The notes: a model not told the origin generated them from the sequence alone. 64,000 nucleotides of DNA from Akkermansiaceae bacterium (GCA_017798145.1 CP059069.1:1039226-1103225), one strand, 5' to 3'; shown: positions 6,920-16,837, numbered from the stretch's first letter. Made by a program: numbers and translations.

Positions 6920-9364
6920 TCATTTCAGGAAAACCTCACGCGCCTTCGCGCCCTCGCCGGGGCCGACGACCCCGCGCTGCTCAAGGATATCCACCATCCG
7001 CGCCGCCCTCGTGTAGCCCAGGCGGAGCCTGCGCTGGAGGAGCGAGGTGCTTGCTTTCTGCTCCTGCCTCACCACCTCGATGCACCTGATGATCAGCTCC
7101 TCGTCCGCATCGGAGATCTCCTCCTCATCGTCCATCCCGGCCGCGTCGATGGTTTCGCGGATGTCGTTCTCGTAATTCGGCTTCGCCTGCCTCGCGCAGT
7201 GATCGACGATGCGCTCCACCTCGGCATCGGAAACGAAAGCGCCCTGGGCGCGCTCCAGCTTCGCCGAGCCGGGCGGCAGATAGAGCATGTCACCCTTGCC
7301 GACCAGCTTGTCAGCTCCCTTGGTGTCGAGTATGACCCGCGAGTCGAGCGCCGAGGAAACCTGGAACGCGATCCGGCTCGGGATGTTCGCCTTGATGATC
7401 CCGGTCACAACATCCGCGCGCGGCGTTTGGGTCGCGATAATCAGGTGGATGCCCGCCGCACGAGCTTTCTGTGCGATGCGCGCAATGCACATCTCCACAT
7501 CCGCAGGAGCCGTTTGCATCAGATCCGCAAGCTCGTCGATCAGGACAACGATATACGGGAAACGATCCGGGATCTCATCCTCCTCGATCTCCAGCTCCTC
7601 GAAATCCGCCTCCGGACCCAGGTCGCCGTCTTCCAGGGCGGTGGCGATCTCCTCGATGTCGTCGAGGTTCACCTCCGGCTCCTCCGCCTCGGGCATCTCC
7701 GCAGGGGCGGCCTTTTCCTCACGCGGGCGGTTGTTGTAGCCATCGAAGTTCCTGACCCCCATTTTCGCGAAAATCTTGTAGCGCTTCTCCATCTCGTTGA
7801 CCACCCACTTGAGCGCGGCCACGGTCTTCTTCGGATCGGTCACCACCGGCACGACCATGTGCGGCAGCTTGTTGTACATCTGCATCTCCACCACCTTCGG
7901 ATCCACCATGATGAAGCGCAGCTCGTCCGGGCCGAACTTGAAGAGGATCGATGCGATGATGGAATTGATGCATACGGATTTCCCCGAGCCGGTCGCACCC
8001 GCCACGAGAAGGTGGGGCATGGCAGCGAGATCGCCGATGACGGTTTTCCCGTAAACGTCCTTCCCGAGCGCCAGCGGGATTTTCTTTTTCGCGGAGCGGA
8101 ACTCGGGATCGTGCAGTAGCTCATGGAGCGGCACGGCCACTTTGTTGGAGTTCGCGATCTCGATGCCGACCGTGTCCTTGCCGGGGATGGGTGCGAGGAT
8201 GTTGATGCGCTCCGCGCAGGTCGCACGGGCGAGATCCGCCTCCAGCTGTGAGATCCGAGAAACGCGCAGGCCCGTCGATGGATAGATCTCATAGCGCGTG
8301 ATCGTCGGGCCGCGGGTGATGTCCCCGGCCGTCACCTCGATCCCGAAGGCTTTCAGCGTCTCTACGATGGTCGTCTGGATTCCGAGAAGTTCCTGGTGGT
8401 TCGCCGCCTCCGCCTCCACCTCCACCGCATCAAGGAGATCGAAGCCAGGCAGGTCGTAGTCCTCGAAGCCGGAAACCGACAGCGACTGGTGCCCGGGCTT
8501 TTTCCGCTCGAATGGCTTTGCGCCCGCCTCCATCGGCCCGGTGGAGCGGCGCTGCGAGGAGTCGATGATCTGGGGTGCAGGTGTCTCGCGCATCGGCAGT
8601 TGCTTCTGGCCCGGCTCGTCGGTTTCGGCGGCCTTGAGCTTGGCCAGCTCGCGCTCCAGCCTGCGCTGTTCGCGCTGGCGCTCGCGCTCGTTGAGAAGCT
8701 CCTTCTCGCGGGCGGCCGCGCGGCCTGCCTCGGTGCGGCTTTCCTTCCAGGCATCGTATCTCGCCTTGAGCAGCCGGTGGCAGCCGCGTGCGAAATCAAG
8801 CGGCCTCTGGCCGGTCAGCCAGATCAGACCAAGCAGATAGGCGAGGCTGGCCACCGCAATGGATCCCGGTTTCCCGATCACCGGCATCATCAGGAAACCC
8901 CCAACCGTATTCCCGAGCACCCCACCCGGTCGGCCGGGAAGATTGCAGCGGGCCACCCACTCTCCGAAAAAAATGCCTGCGGCATGAAGCCAGACCGCCC
9001 CGGCTAGCAGCACCACAGCCAGACCCAGCGCCATGCGCGGCCAGATCCTGCCGCGAAAAGCCAGCTTCATCACCCCGAACCAGATGAACCCGATCGCCAG
9101 CATCCAGCCTGCCGCACCGAGGATGAGGATCTGCAAGAAGGCCAGCACCCCGCCCACCGAGCCGAGCCAGTTGTCGCCGCTGGCACCGCTTTTGTCGGCG
9201 AAAGGCTCAAACATCCCCCAATCCGGCAAGTCCGCCGGGCTGAAGGAAAGCAGGGAGAGCAGCAGGATCAGCCCGCCGCCCATCCAGCTCACGCCCGCGA
9301 TCTCCGTGGACCATTTCTTTGGCTCCTCCACATCGCCGCGCTTTTTGTTCACTCGGTTCGCCAT
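6920..9364 (-). CDS. ftsK: DNA translocase FtsK/SpoIIIE
   Basis: An 814-residue protein: about four N-terminal membrane segments within residues 25-190, a charged linker, then the RecA-like motor with Walker A GATGSGKSVCINS (near residue 455) and Walker B VVLIDELADL. The C-terminal winged-helix gamma domain is present (LLQRRLRLGYTRAARMVDIL), which reads KOPS and contacts Xer recombinase in model organisms. An acidic insert rich in Glu/Asp sits between Walker A and B. The ATG at 9362-9364 is preceded by a GGGGGGA purine run; a GTG six codons upstream is the alternative. It moves DNA through the division septum and is directly upstream of xerC. Confidence 0.94.
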   Translation of the reverse strand: MANRVNKKRGDVEEPKKWSTEIAGVSWMGGGLILLLSLLSFSPADLPDWGMFEPFADKSGASGDNWLGSVGGVLAFLQILILGAAGWMLAIGFIWFGVMKLAFRGRIWPRMALGLAVVLLAGAVWLHAAGIFFGEWVARCNLPGRPGGVLGNTVGGFLMMPVIGKPGSIAVASLAYLLGLIWLTGQRPLDFARGCHRLLKARYDAWKESRTEAGRAAAREKELLNERERQREQRRLERELAKLKAAETDEPGQKQLPMRETPAPQIIDSSQRRSTGPMEAGAKPFERKKPGHQSLSVSGFEDYDLPGFDLLDAVEVEAEAANHQELLGIQTTIVETLKAFGIEVTAGDITRGPTITRYEIYPSTGLRVSRISQLEADLARATCAERINILAPIPGKDTVGIEIANSNKVAVPLHELLHDPEFRSAKKKIPLALGKDVYGKTVIGDLAAMPHLLVAGATGSGKSVCINSIIASILFKFGPDELRFIMVDPKVVEMQMYNKLPHMVVPVVTDPKKTVAALKWVVNEMEKRYKIFAKMGVRNFDGYNNRPREEKAAPAEMPEAEEPEVNLDDIEEIATALEDGDLGPEADFEELEIEEDEIPDRFPYIVVLIDELADLMQTAPADVEMCIARIAQKARAAGIHLIIATQTPRADVVTGIIKANIPSRIAFQVSSALDSRVILDTKGADKLVGKGDMLYLPPGSAKLERAQGAFVSDAEVERIVDHCARQAKPNYENDIRETIDAAGMDDEEEISDADEELIIRCIEVVRQEQKASTSLLQRRLRLGYTRAARMVDILEQRGVVGPGEGAKAREVFLK

Positions 9365-9495
9365 CGTTTCTCGTCCCCCCACAGCATCCCCTGCCGCACC
9401 CCCGAGGGCAAGATTGTTTTATCTACCCGAAATACCCGGAAATCCAAAGCACTTCCGAATTTCAGCGTTTCGGTTTTCGGAGCTTCATTGTTTGC

Positions 9496-11940
9496 CTAGT
9501 AGACCCTGCGCACCGAGTGGCTGAAGTAGTGCTGGGTCAGCAGGTCGGAAAGACCGGCGAGGGATTCCACCAGGCCGTCGAGGGTGGCTTCGTCCGGCTG
9601 GATCCCGGAGGAAAGCAGCGCATCGAGCTCCACCACCCTTTCCATGATCCTGGGGAAAAGCCCGAAGCTCGGCTCGCCCGGGAAACGGTCCGCCTCCTGC
9701 CTGAGGACGGAAACCTGGAACGCAACGGAGCGGGGGTTGCTGTCATCCCTGAAAAGGAGATCCACCACGCCCGGCCATTCCGGCCTTGAGAAGTAGCGCC
9801 TCCGGTAGGTCATCACGCTGTCGCAGATCTCGATGAGCGGCTCGAGCATGGATTGGTCGGAAACGGCGGTGCGGAGCAGGTTGAGCACGGCCAGCCCGCG
9901 CTCGATGCGCCGCCCGGTCTCCAGGAAACGCCAGCCCTGGCCGCGTATCATGTTCTCCGCCTGCATCCCGGAGAATGCGGAAAGGTGTAGCAGCATCCTA
10001 TCCAATGTCCGCAGCAGATCCGCCGCCCGCGGCACCCGGCTCGCGCTGTCCACGATGCCCTTGAGCTGGTTGAAGAAAATCCACGTATCGTCGGAAAGCC
10101 TATCCCTCGCGCTCGCCGCATTCCCGATGAGCGAATCGACGAGGTTCGCCAGGCTGCCTGGATGCTCCTTTGCGAAAATCAGGGTGGAAAGCTGCTCCAC
10201 GGATCTCATTTTCCCGACCTCCTCGCCCAGCAATGCGCTGCCCTCCAGCAGCCGCACGCAGGCATCGAGCTGATCCCTTTGCCTACGCCCGCTCTCACCC
10301 TCGATGCAGCGCAGCGTCACCCGCAGCATCCGCGTCACGCTCTCAACCCTCTCCGCATACCTGCCCACCCAGAAAAGCTGCTCCGCAATCCGGCTCGGCA
10401 CCTCCGGAGTCATCCCCAGCCTTTCCCCGGAGATGGGGCGATGGATATCCACGCTGCCCGCCGCAGAGGCCGTCCCCGTCAGCCAAACATCCTTGGTGAA
10501 ACCCTCATGATCCGGCCACAGCTGCGGCGGCACGCCGATCTTTCCGACCCGCGCCAGCCCCCCCGGCAGCACCACCGGACCATCGCGCCCGTTCAGGCAA
10601 AACGTCCGCCAGATCAGCGGCCTGTTCTGCACACCGCGCCCCTGCATGGATGGCACAAGGCTCGGCGACATGTCGCGCTGCACCACGAAATCCCAAGGCC
10701 TCTGCACGATCTGCCCCATCCACTGCCTCCTCGATGCGGCGATCAGCGTGCTCCACCTGATGGGCAGGAGCCGGTCTTTCCCGAAGGCGGAGAGCAGGAC
10801 GAAACCGTTGAGATCGTTTGCCACCCTTTCGCGCACAGCCTGCTGCCCCAGCCACCAGCTCTCGACGAAGGGCAGCTGCAGCTCCTCGCCGAGCCACTCC
10901 CGGCAGATCAGCGGCAAAAACGCCTGCAATGCCGAAGATCCCGCAAAGCCGGAGCCCGGAGCATTGAGCAGCGCCACGTTCCCAGACCGCCACGCCTCGA
11001 TCAACCCCGGCACCCCGCCGCCGCCGGATGTCCAGAACTCCAGAGGATCGATCCCATCCTCCTCCAAGCGGCTCAAGACCCCGTCCACCCTCCGCAGCCC
11101 GCCGAGGGTTTTCAGGAAAAGCCGCCGCTCACGAACCGTCAGATCCGCCGCCTCCACCAGGGAAATCCCTAACAGCCGAGCCTTGTAGGCGTGCTCGAAA
11201 TACGACGGATGATGATAGCCCGGCGTCAGGAAAACCACATTGGAAACCCCGCCCCGGCTCGTCTCCAGGCCTTGCAATGCGGCGTGTTCCGCATCGAAAA
11301 ACGGGCGCAGCTTCGCCACCCGCGAGCTCTCGAAGAGATCCGGCAGCACCGAGGAAACCACACTGCGGTTCTCCAAGGTCTGCCCCAGCCCGCCGGGCGT
11401 GTGGGTGTGATCCCTCAGCACCGTCCAGACACCGTTCGGCTCGCGCACCAGATCGCAGCCGCTCACCAACAGCCATTTCCCCCCCGCGGGATGGATGTCG
11501 CGGGTCGATTGGTGGAAGGCCGGGCTGGCATGGACGAGATCCGGCGGCAACAGGCCGTCCTTCAGCAGTCGCCGCGGGCCGTAAAGATCCTCCAGCACCG
11601 CCTCCAGCAATTTCATCCGCTGCGCCAAGCCCTGCGCCACCGTTTCCCACTCCCGCCACTCCAGGATGAACGGGATGGGATCGATCTCATACGGCTGCCC
11701 CGCACCTCCGACATCTCGATAGACGTTGTAGGTGGTGCCGAGGTCTTCGAGCATGCGTGCGGTTTCCTCGACCAGCGACCGCTTCTCATCCGCCGTCCAG
11801 CGCTGGATCCTTGCGGACATCTCCGCCCAACACGGCCTCACCCGCCCCTGGGGATCCAGCAGCTCGTTCCACACCCCGGCTGGGGCTGCCTCGGCAAGCA
11901 CCGCACCCATCGCCGGGGAAAATCTCTGCCGCTGATTCAT
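9496..11940 (-). CDS. Fused circularly permuted ATP-grasp (DUF404/407) and alpha-E (DUF403) protein
   Basis: About 814 residues. The first about 480 are a circularly permuted ATP-grasp ligase of the COG2308 type (TYNVYRDVGG, GCDLVREPNG, LRDHTHTPGGLGQTLENR, FLTPGYHHPSYFEHAY). The last about 300 are the all-helical alpha-E domain of COG2307 (RIAEQLFWVGRYAERVESV, MTYRRRYFS). These families occur with transglutaminase-like proteins and have been predicted to form or modify peptide bonds; none is biochemically settled here. In the operon at 25-29 kb the same domains are separate genes. The ATG at 11938-11940 gives the family-like start; the frame extends about 47 codons further. Divergent from the GYF gene. 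Confidence 0.82.
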   Translation of the reverse strand: MNQRQRFSPAMGAVLAEAAPAGVWNELLDPQGRVRPCWAEMSARIQRWTADEKRSLVEETARMLEDLGTTYNVYRDVGGAGQPYEIDPIPFILEWREWETVAQGLAQRMKLLEAVLEDLYGPRRLLKDGLLPPDLVHASPAFHQSTRDIHPAGGKWLLVSGCDLVREPNGVWTVLRDHTHTPGGLGQTLENRSVVSSVLPDLFESSRVAKLRPFFDAEHAALQGLETSRGGVSNVVFLTPGYHHPSYFEHAYKARLLGISLVEAADLTVRERRLFLKTLGGLRRVDGVLSRLEEDGIDPLEFWTSGGGGVPGLIEAWRSGNVALLNAPGSGFAGSSALQAFLPLICREWLGEELQLPFVESWWLGQQAVRERVANDLNGFVLLSAFGKDRLLPIRWSTLIAASRRQWMGQIVQRPWDFVVQRDMSPSLVPSMQGRGVQNRPLIWRTFCLNGRDGPVVLPGGLARVGKIGVPPQLWPDHEGFTKDVWLTGTASAAGSVDIHRPISGERLGMTPEVPSRIAEQLFWVGRYAERVESVTRMLRVTLRCIEGESGRRQRDQLDACVRLLEGSALLGEEVGKMRSVEQLSTLIFAKEHPGSLANLVDSLIGNAASARDRLSDDTWIFFNQLKGIVDSASRVPRAADLLRTLDRMLLHLSAFSGMQAENMIRGQGWRFLETGRRIERGLAVLNLLRTAVSDQSMLEPLIEICDSVMTYRRRYFSRPEWPGVVDLLFRDDSNPRSVAFQVSVLRQEADRFPGEPSFGLFPRIMERVVELDALLSSGIQPDEATLDGLVESLAGLSDLLTQHYFSHSVRRVY

Positions 11941-12083
11941 CTGCGCCGAATGAATCAGAACCCGCGCCCTTTCCCAATCCTTATCCTGAATTCTTTGGCC
12001 AAAGAATGGCCGGTCGACCCCAGGGCGATCAACCCGCTCATTTTCTCCTTTCCATGAAATCGGGTTTCGCATCCGATTCACCC

Positions 12084-13079
12084 ATGGGAATTTTCATCCA
12101 GCACAAAGGCAAGCAGACCGGCCCGTTTTCGCAGCAGGAAATCCAGGCAGGCCTCGCCGGCGGCCTCTACCAGCCATCGGATCTCGTCTGGGCAGAGGGC
12201 ATGGATGGCTGGATCCCCCTTTCCCAGGCAAGCCACCTCCTTGGCGGCCCGCCCCAGCTCCAGGCGGGACCAGCTGCCGGACTACCTGCGGTAAATTCCG
12301 GGCTCGCCATCACCAGCATGGTGCTCGGGATTTCTTCGTTTTTGTGCGGCATCACCGCCATACCCGCGGTCATCTGCGGGCACCTCTCACTCGGCAAAAT
12401 CAAGCGGTCCCAAGGACAGCTTACCGGTGGTGGCTTCGCAATCGCGGGGCTCATCACGGGATATCTGGGAGTCTTTGTTTTTATCGCCATGATGGCAGGG
12501 CTCACCGCGCCGATGGTGATCCGCCAGAAGAAAAAAGCGGAGCAAACCATGGCGATCGCGAATGCAAAGCAGATTTACTACGCCCTGGCCGAGTTCGAGG
12601 TGGATTACGGAAGCCTACCCAACGCCACCACGGCGGCACCCGTAGCCGAGGATGCTGGTGAAGAAGCGGCAACCAGTTCTTCGTCAAACGCGAGGTTTCG
12701 CCAACTCTTCCACGCAGAGATCACTGCAAGCGAAGATATGTTTTACGCAAAGTCCGCTGGAAGCCGTAAACCCGACGGAATCATCTCCGGCGACAGCGCC
12801 CTGTCCCCCGGAGAATGCGGCTTCGGATACATCGAGAATATCGAAAAACTGCTCGGCCCCACACGCCCCCTCGCCATGACTCCCTTCAAGCCCGGCAGCG
12901 ACGAGTTTGATCCCATGCCCTTCGATGGAAAAGCGGTCGTCCTTTTCACAGACGGCTCCGTGCAAGTCCTCTCCATCAACCGCAGCAATGGCCAGGCTAT
13001 TCTCGACGGTCAGAACCTGCTGGATCCAAACCACCCGGTCTGGGGCGGCACCCCACCTTCCCTGCTGCTTCCGGAGTAG
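12084..13079 (+). CDS. GYF domain - DUF4190 - pseudopilin-like fusion protein
   Basis: A 331-residue membrane protein with three parts. Residues 1-50 are a GYF_2 domain (MGIFIQHKGKQTGPFSQQEI, then VWAEGMDGWIPL). Residues 70-150 hold two membrane segments of DUF4190 type with a cytosolic loop (GHLSLGKIKRSQGQLTG). The rest resembles verrucomicrobial prepilin-derived proteins: a helix with KKAEQTMAIANAKQIYYALAEFE, then a soluble domain ending with VLFTDGSVQVL. There is no prepilin peptidase site because the helix is internal. It sits alone between two minus-strand peptide-ligase genes, divergent from one and convergent with the other. The start at 12084 is chosen because the GYF domain begins there. 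Confidence 0.68.
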   Translation: MGIFIQHKGKQTGPFSQQEIQAGLAGGLYQPSDLVWAEGMDGWIPLSQASHLLGGPPQLQAGPAAGLPAVNSGLAITSMVLGISSFLCGITAIPAVICGHLSLGKIKRSQGQLTGGGFAIAGLITGYLGVFVFIAMMAGLTAPMVIRQKKKAEQTMAIANAKQIYYALAEFEVDYGSLPNATTAAPVAEDAGEEAATSSSSNARFRQLFHAEITASEDMFYAKSAGSRKPDGIISGDSALSPGECGFGYIENIEKLLGPTRPLAMTPFKPGSDEFDPMPFDGKAVVLFTDGSVQVLSINRSNGQAILDGQNLLDPNHPVWGGTPPSLLLPE

Positions 13080-13095
13080 AGCTACTGGAGAGCCC

Positions 13096-16000
13096 TCACA
13101 CCTTGTCCGGCATCATCCGCAGATCCAGCGTGAAGGGGAAATCCGGGCTGGGCTTCGGCTCCATGACGGTGACTTTCCCTCCGGTGTGTCCATGTCGGAA
13201 AAAGCGTGCTAGACGCCGTGATTCCGCCTCGAAGGAGTTCACCGGAAAATCCTCATGGCTGAGGCCGCCCGGATGGGAGGCGTGGTAGGTGCAACCCGCC
13301 ACCGAGGCATCGTTCCAAGTATCCACGAGGTCGAAAACCAGCGGCGTATGGACGGGGATGGTCGGGTGCAGGCAGTTCGGCGGCTGCCAGGCGCGGTAGC
13401 GGACTCCGGCGACAAACTCGCCATGTGTTCCGGTGGAATGCAGAGGCACGCGGTAGCCATTGCACGTGACGATATGCCGCTCCCCTGTCATGCCCTTGAC
13501 CTTGATCTCCATCCGCTCCACCGAGGAATCAACATATCTAACAGCGCCGCCCGCCGCACCTTCCTCGCCTAGCACATGCCATGGCTCGATGGCATGACGT
13601 AGCTCCATCTCGATCCCGAACTGTGTCAGATCACCGATCCGCGGGAAACGGAACTCAAGGTGCGGATCAAACCACGCGGGATCGACCTCGTATCCATGTC
13701 TGCGGAGATCGGCCAGAACCTCGTTGAAATCCTGCCAGATGAAATGCGGCAGCATCCAGCGGTCGTGAATCTCGCTGTCCCAGCGGACCAAGGGTTTTTC
13801 GTAAGGCTCTTTCCAGAACCGCGCAACCAATCCGCGTAGCACCAGATGCTGCGCAAGGCTCATGCGTGAGTGCGGCGGCATCTCAAAGCCGCGCATTTCC
13901 AGCAGGCCCAGCCGTCCCGTCGCGGTGTCCGGCGAGTATAGCTTGTCGATGCAGAATTCCGCGCGGTGGGTGTTTCCGGTCGCATCGATAAGCAGGTTGC
14001 GGAACGCGCGGTCAACCTTCCATGGCACCGCATTCCCATCGCCCTCCAGAGTCCGGAACGCGACCTCCAACTCATGGATCGAATCATTCCTGCCCTCATC
14101 AATGCGAGGAGCCTGCGAGGTTGGGCCGATGAAAAGCCCCGAGAAAAGGTAGCTTAGGGATGGATGGTGGTTCCAGAAGGTGATCATGCTCCGCAGCAGA
14201 TCCGGCCTGCGCAGAATGGGGCTGTCGGATGGCGTCTCGCCGCCGATGATGATGTGGTTGCCGCCGCCGGTGCCGGTGTGGCGGCCATCGACCATGAATT
14301 TCTCCGTCACAAGACGACACAGGCGCGCCTCTTCGTAAAGGACGGTGGTATTTCTAACAAGAGCCTCCCAGCTTGCGGCGGGCTGCAGGTTCACCTCGAT
14401 CACACCTGGGTCTGGCGTGACTTTCACCACCTCCAGCCTCGGGTCAAACGATGGCGGCGTGCCTTCCAAAATCACCGGCATCTCCAGATCCCGCGCAACC
14501 TTTTCGATCACGGCGACCAATTCCAGGAAATCCTCGGTAGTATCCACAGGCGGCAGGAAAATGTGCAGCCTGCCGTTGCGCGGCTCAATACAGAGCGCGG
14601 CGCGGGTGATCCAGCTTGCGCTTTCCTGTTGCCCTGGCTCGCGGAGGAGTGCGGCCTCCGCTTCGGAGAGAGTGGCGCGGAGATCGTCGTGGGCGGGGTT
14701 CGGCATCGCCGCTTCTGCATCCTGCGAGGCTTTCGATGCGGCCATGCGCGCATTGCCATCACCACGGATCTGCATCACCGCATCGCGCGACGGCAACGGG
14801 GCGTAGTCCGCCGTGGGATCTTGCGGGATGGTCCACGGATACTCCTCCTTTTTCACCCATGGCAGGGAGTCGAGCGGGAGGCGGTAGCCCATCGCGGAGT
14901 CTCCGGGCAGCAGGAAAAGCGTCTCCTCACGCAGAAACCATGATCCGCTGATCCACTTTCTCACACCACCGACTTCCTTCTTTTTCAGTGGTAGAACATG
15001 GCCGGTGACAGTATTCAGCCCGGTATCGAAAAGGCGAGCCAGTCGGTCACGCTCCAGCTTGTTCTTCAAATTCGATTTCAGCGGATCAACATTGCTTGGC
15101 ATCCGCCGCTCGCGCCACATGTAGTAAAACGCGTCCTCGTAGGCATTCATCAGAAATTTTTCATCCACCCCGAAGCCCGCCGCCAGCGCCTTGCCGAAAC
15201 GCTCCGCCTCCACCGGGCCGTGGCCGTAGTCCTTCGATTCGTCGGCGATGAGGGAAACATTTTCCCAGATGGGCACGCCATCCTTGCGCCAATAGCAGCA
15301 GAGGCTCCAGCGCGGCAGTTCCTCGCCGGGATACCATTTCCCCTGTCCGTAAAACAAAAGCCCGCCGGGCGCGAAGTGGCCGTGGAGTTTCTTGATGAGC
15401 TTGTCGGAGAGCTTGCGTTTCGTCGGCCCCTGTGCGGCGGTGTTCCACTCCGCACCGTCGAAGTCGTCCATGGAAATGAAGGTCGGCTCGCCGCCCATGG
15501 TGAGTCGCACGTCCATGGCTTTCATCTCCAGGTCGATGTCGTGGCCGAGGGCGTTGATGCGTTCCCACTGGTCATCAGTATAGGGAAGCGTGGTGCGCGG
15601 GGACTCGTAGATGCGCTTCACGCTCATCTCGTGCTCCATGGTGGATTCGCATGGCGCGGTGCCGCCGGAGACCGCAGCGGCGCTGCCGGGGCGCGGCGAG
15701 CATGCCAGCGGCAGATGGCCCTCACCGGCCAGAAGCCCGGATGTCGGATCGAGGCCTATCCATCCGGCACCGGGCAGATAGACCTCCGTCCAGGCGTGGA
15801 GATCGGTGAAATCCACCTCCGATCCGCTCGGCCCGTCGAGGCTTTCGACATCGGCCTTGAGCTGGATCAGGTAGCCGGAGACGAAGCGCGCCGCGAGTCC
15901 CATGCCACGCAGGACATTGACCAGCATCCACGCGGAATCGCGGCAGGAGCCGGAGCCTTTTTCCAGGGTCTCCTCCGGTGTCTGCACGCCGGGTTCCATC

Positions 16001-16482
16001 CGTATCTTGTATTCCACCGCCTTCTGCGCGGCGGCGTTGAGCTCCACCAGCACGTCGATGGTGCGGCCGGTTTTCTTCCGGAAATAATTGATGCAATGGT
16101 TCATCCGCCGCCCCGCATCCTCGACCTCCAGATAGGGTGCGAGCTCCTTGGCGACATCCGCTTCGTAGGTGAACGGATACTTCTCGGCCTTCTCCTCCAG
16201 GAAGAAATCGAAGGGATTGTGCACCGCCATCTCAACGACGAGATCCACCTCCACATCCAGCCTCGGCATCGGCTCGTTGAATACGAGCCGAGCAAGGTAG
16301 TTGCCTTGGGGATCCTGCTGCCAGTTGATGAAATGGTCTCCCGGCCCGATCTTGAGCGAGTAGGAGAGCACCCGTGTTTTCGAGTGAGCGGCGGGGCGGA
16401 GCCTCACGACATGCGGCCCGTGCTCGACGGCCTTGTCGTATTCGTAGCTCGTTCGGTGGTGCAGCGCGACATGGATGGACAT
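13096..16482 (-). CDS. Transglutaminase-like / DUF2126 giant protein
   Basis: A 1128-residue protein. Residues 1-250 carry the bacterial transglutaminase N-domain (HHRTSYEYDKAVEHGPHVVRLRP) and a complete papain-like triad, Cys180 (GSGSCRDSAW), His229 (DLHAWTEVYLP) and Asp245 (GLDPTSG). After a linker the remaining about 800 residues match the DUF2126 (COG4196) family, with DVRLTMGGEPTFISMDD, GGNHIIIGGETPSDSPILRRP and LLEMRGFEMPPH. Such proteins co-occur with COG2308/COG2307 ligases, as here. They are presumed to act on peptides; substrate unknown. The start at 16480-16482 matches the family N-terminus. Convergent with the GYF gene, 16 bases apart. Confidence 0.88.
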   Translation of the reverse strand: MSIHVALHHRTSYEYDKAVEHGPHVVRLRPAAHSKTRVLSYSLKIGPGDHFINWQQDPQGNYLARLVFNEPMPRLDVEVDLVVEMAVHNPFDFFLEEKAEKYPFTYEADVAKELAPYLEVEDAGRRMNHCINYFRKKTGRTIDVLVELNAAAQKAVEYKIRMEPGVQTPEETLEKGSGSCRDSAWMLVNVLRGMGLAARFVSGYLIQLKADVESLDGPSGSEVDFTDLHAWTEVYLPGAGWIGLDPTSGLLAGEGHLPLACSPRPGSAAAVSGGTAPCESTMEHEMSVKRIYESPRTTLPYTDDQWERINALGHDIDLEMKAMDVRLTMGGEPTFISMDDFDGAEWNTAAQGPTKRKLSDKLIKKLHGHFAPGGLLFYGQGKWYPGEELPRWSLCCYWRKDGVPIWENVSLIADESKDYGHGPVEAERFGKALAAGFGVDEKFLMNAYEDAFYYMWRERRMPSNVDPLKSNLKNKLERDRLARLFDTGLNTVTGHVLPLKKKEVGGVRKWISGSWFLREETLFLLPGDSAMGYRLPLDSLPWVKKEEYPWTIPQDPTADYAPLPSRDAVMQIRGDGNARMAASKASQDAEAAMPNPAHDDLRATLSEAEAALLREPGQQESASWITRAALCIEPRNGRLHIFLPPVDTTEDFLELVAVIEKVARDLEMPVILEGTPPSFDPRLEVVKVTPDPGVIEVNLQPAASWEALVRNTTVLYEEARLCRLVTEKFMVDGRHTGTGGGNHIIIGGETPSDSPILRRPDLLRSMITFWNHHPSLSYLFSGLFIGPTSQAPRIDEGRNDSIHELEVAFRTLEGDGNAVPWKVDRAFRNLLIDATGNTHRAEFCIDKLYSPDTATGRLGLLEMRGFEMPPHSRMSLAQHLVLRGLVARFWKEPYEKPLVRWDSEIHDRWMLPHFIWQDFNEVLADLRRHGYEVDPAWFDPHLEFRFPRIGDLTQFGIEMELRHAIEPWHVLGEEGAAGGAVRYVDSSVERMEIKVKGMTGERHIVTCNGYRVPLHSTGTHGEFVAGVRYRAWQPPNCLHPTIPVHTPLVFDLVDTWNDASVAGCTYHASHPGGLSHEDFPVNSFEAESRRLARFFRHGHTGGKVTVMEPKPSPDFPFTLDLRMMPDKV

Positions 16483-16546
16483 AGGGGCGTGGAAAAAGGT
16501 TTCCTGCGGCCTCAATAAGCACCCCACATGCCAGCGGCAAGGCCCA

Positions 16547-16837
16547 TCAGCCTTCGCGGGCCAGGAATTCCGCCTCCTCCTCGTGGGAGTGGATCTGGAG
16601 GTTCACCTTCACCCCCTCCTTCTCTGCCGCCGCGTTCAGGACGCTGCGGATCGCCGATGCCGTGAAGCCGTTGCGGCCGATGAGCATCGCCACATCCTCC
16701 TGAGCCATCACCAGCTTGAAGCGCAAACGCTTCGGCCCCAGTTCCGCAACCTTGAGCTGCGCCTGGGATGGGTTGTCGATGAGTTTGACAGCCACGAACT
16801 GCAAGAAATTCCTCAACCGATCCGTCACCGTATTCAT
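16547..16837 (-). CDS. khpA: KH-domain RNA-binding protein KhpA
   Basis: A 96-residue protein with one type II KH domain: FLQFVAVKLIDNPSQAQL at the N-terminus and a GxxG loop (MLIGRNGFTASAIRSVLNAAA, loop at residues 54-57). This matches KhpA/YlqC, a small RNA-binding partner of KhpB that influences cell-wall growth and small-RNA behaviour in Firmicutes. Here it follows the pentahaem cytochrome gene after 79 bases instead of lying in the more usual rpsP-rimM cluster, so its operon membership is unclear. The in-frame region upstream of the ATG at 16835-16837 overlaps the cytochrome gene and is not family-like. Confidence 0.8.
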   Translation of the reverse strand: MNTVTDRLRNFLQFVAVKLIDNPSQAQLKVAELGPKRLRFKLVMAQEDVAMLIGRNGFTASAIRSVLNAAAEKEGVKVNLQIHSHEEEAEFLAREG

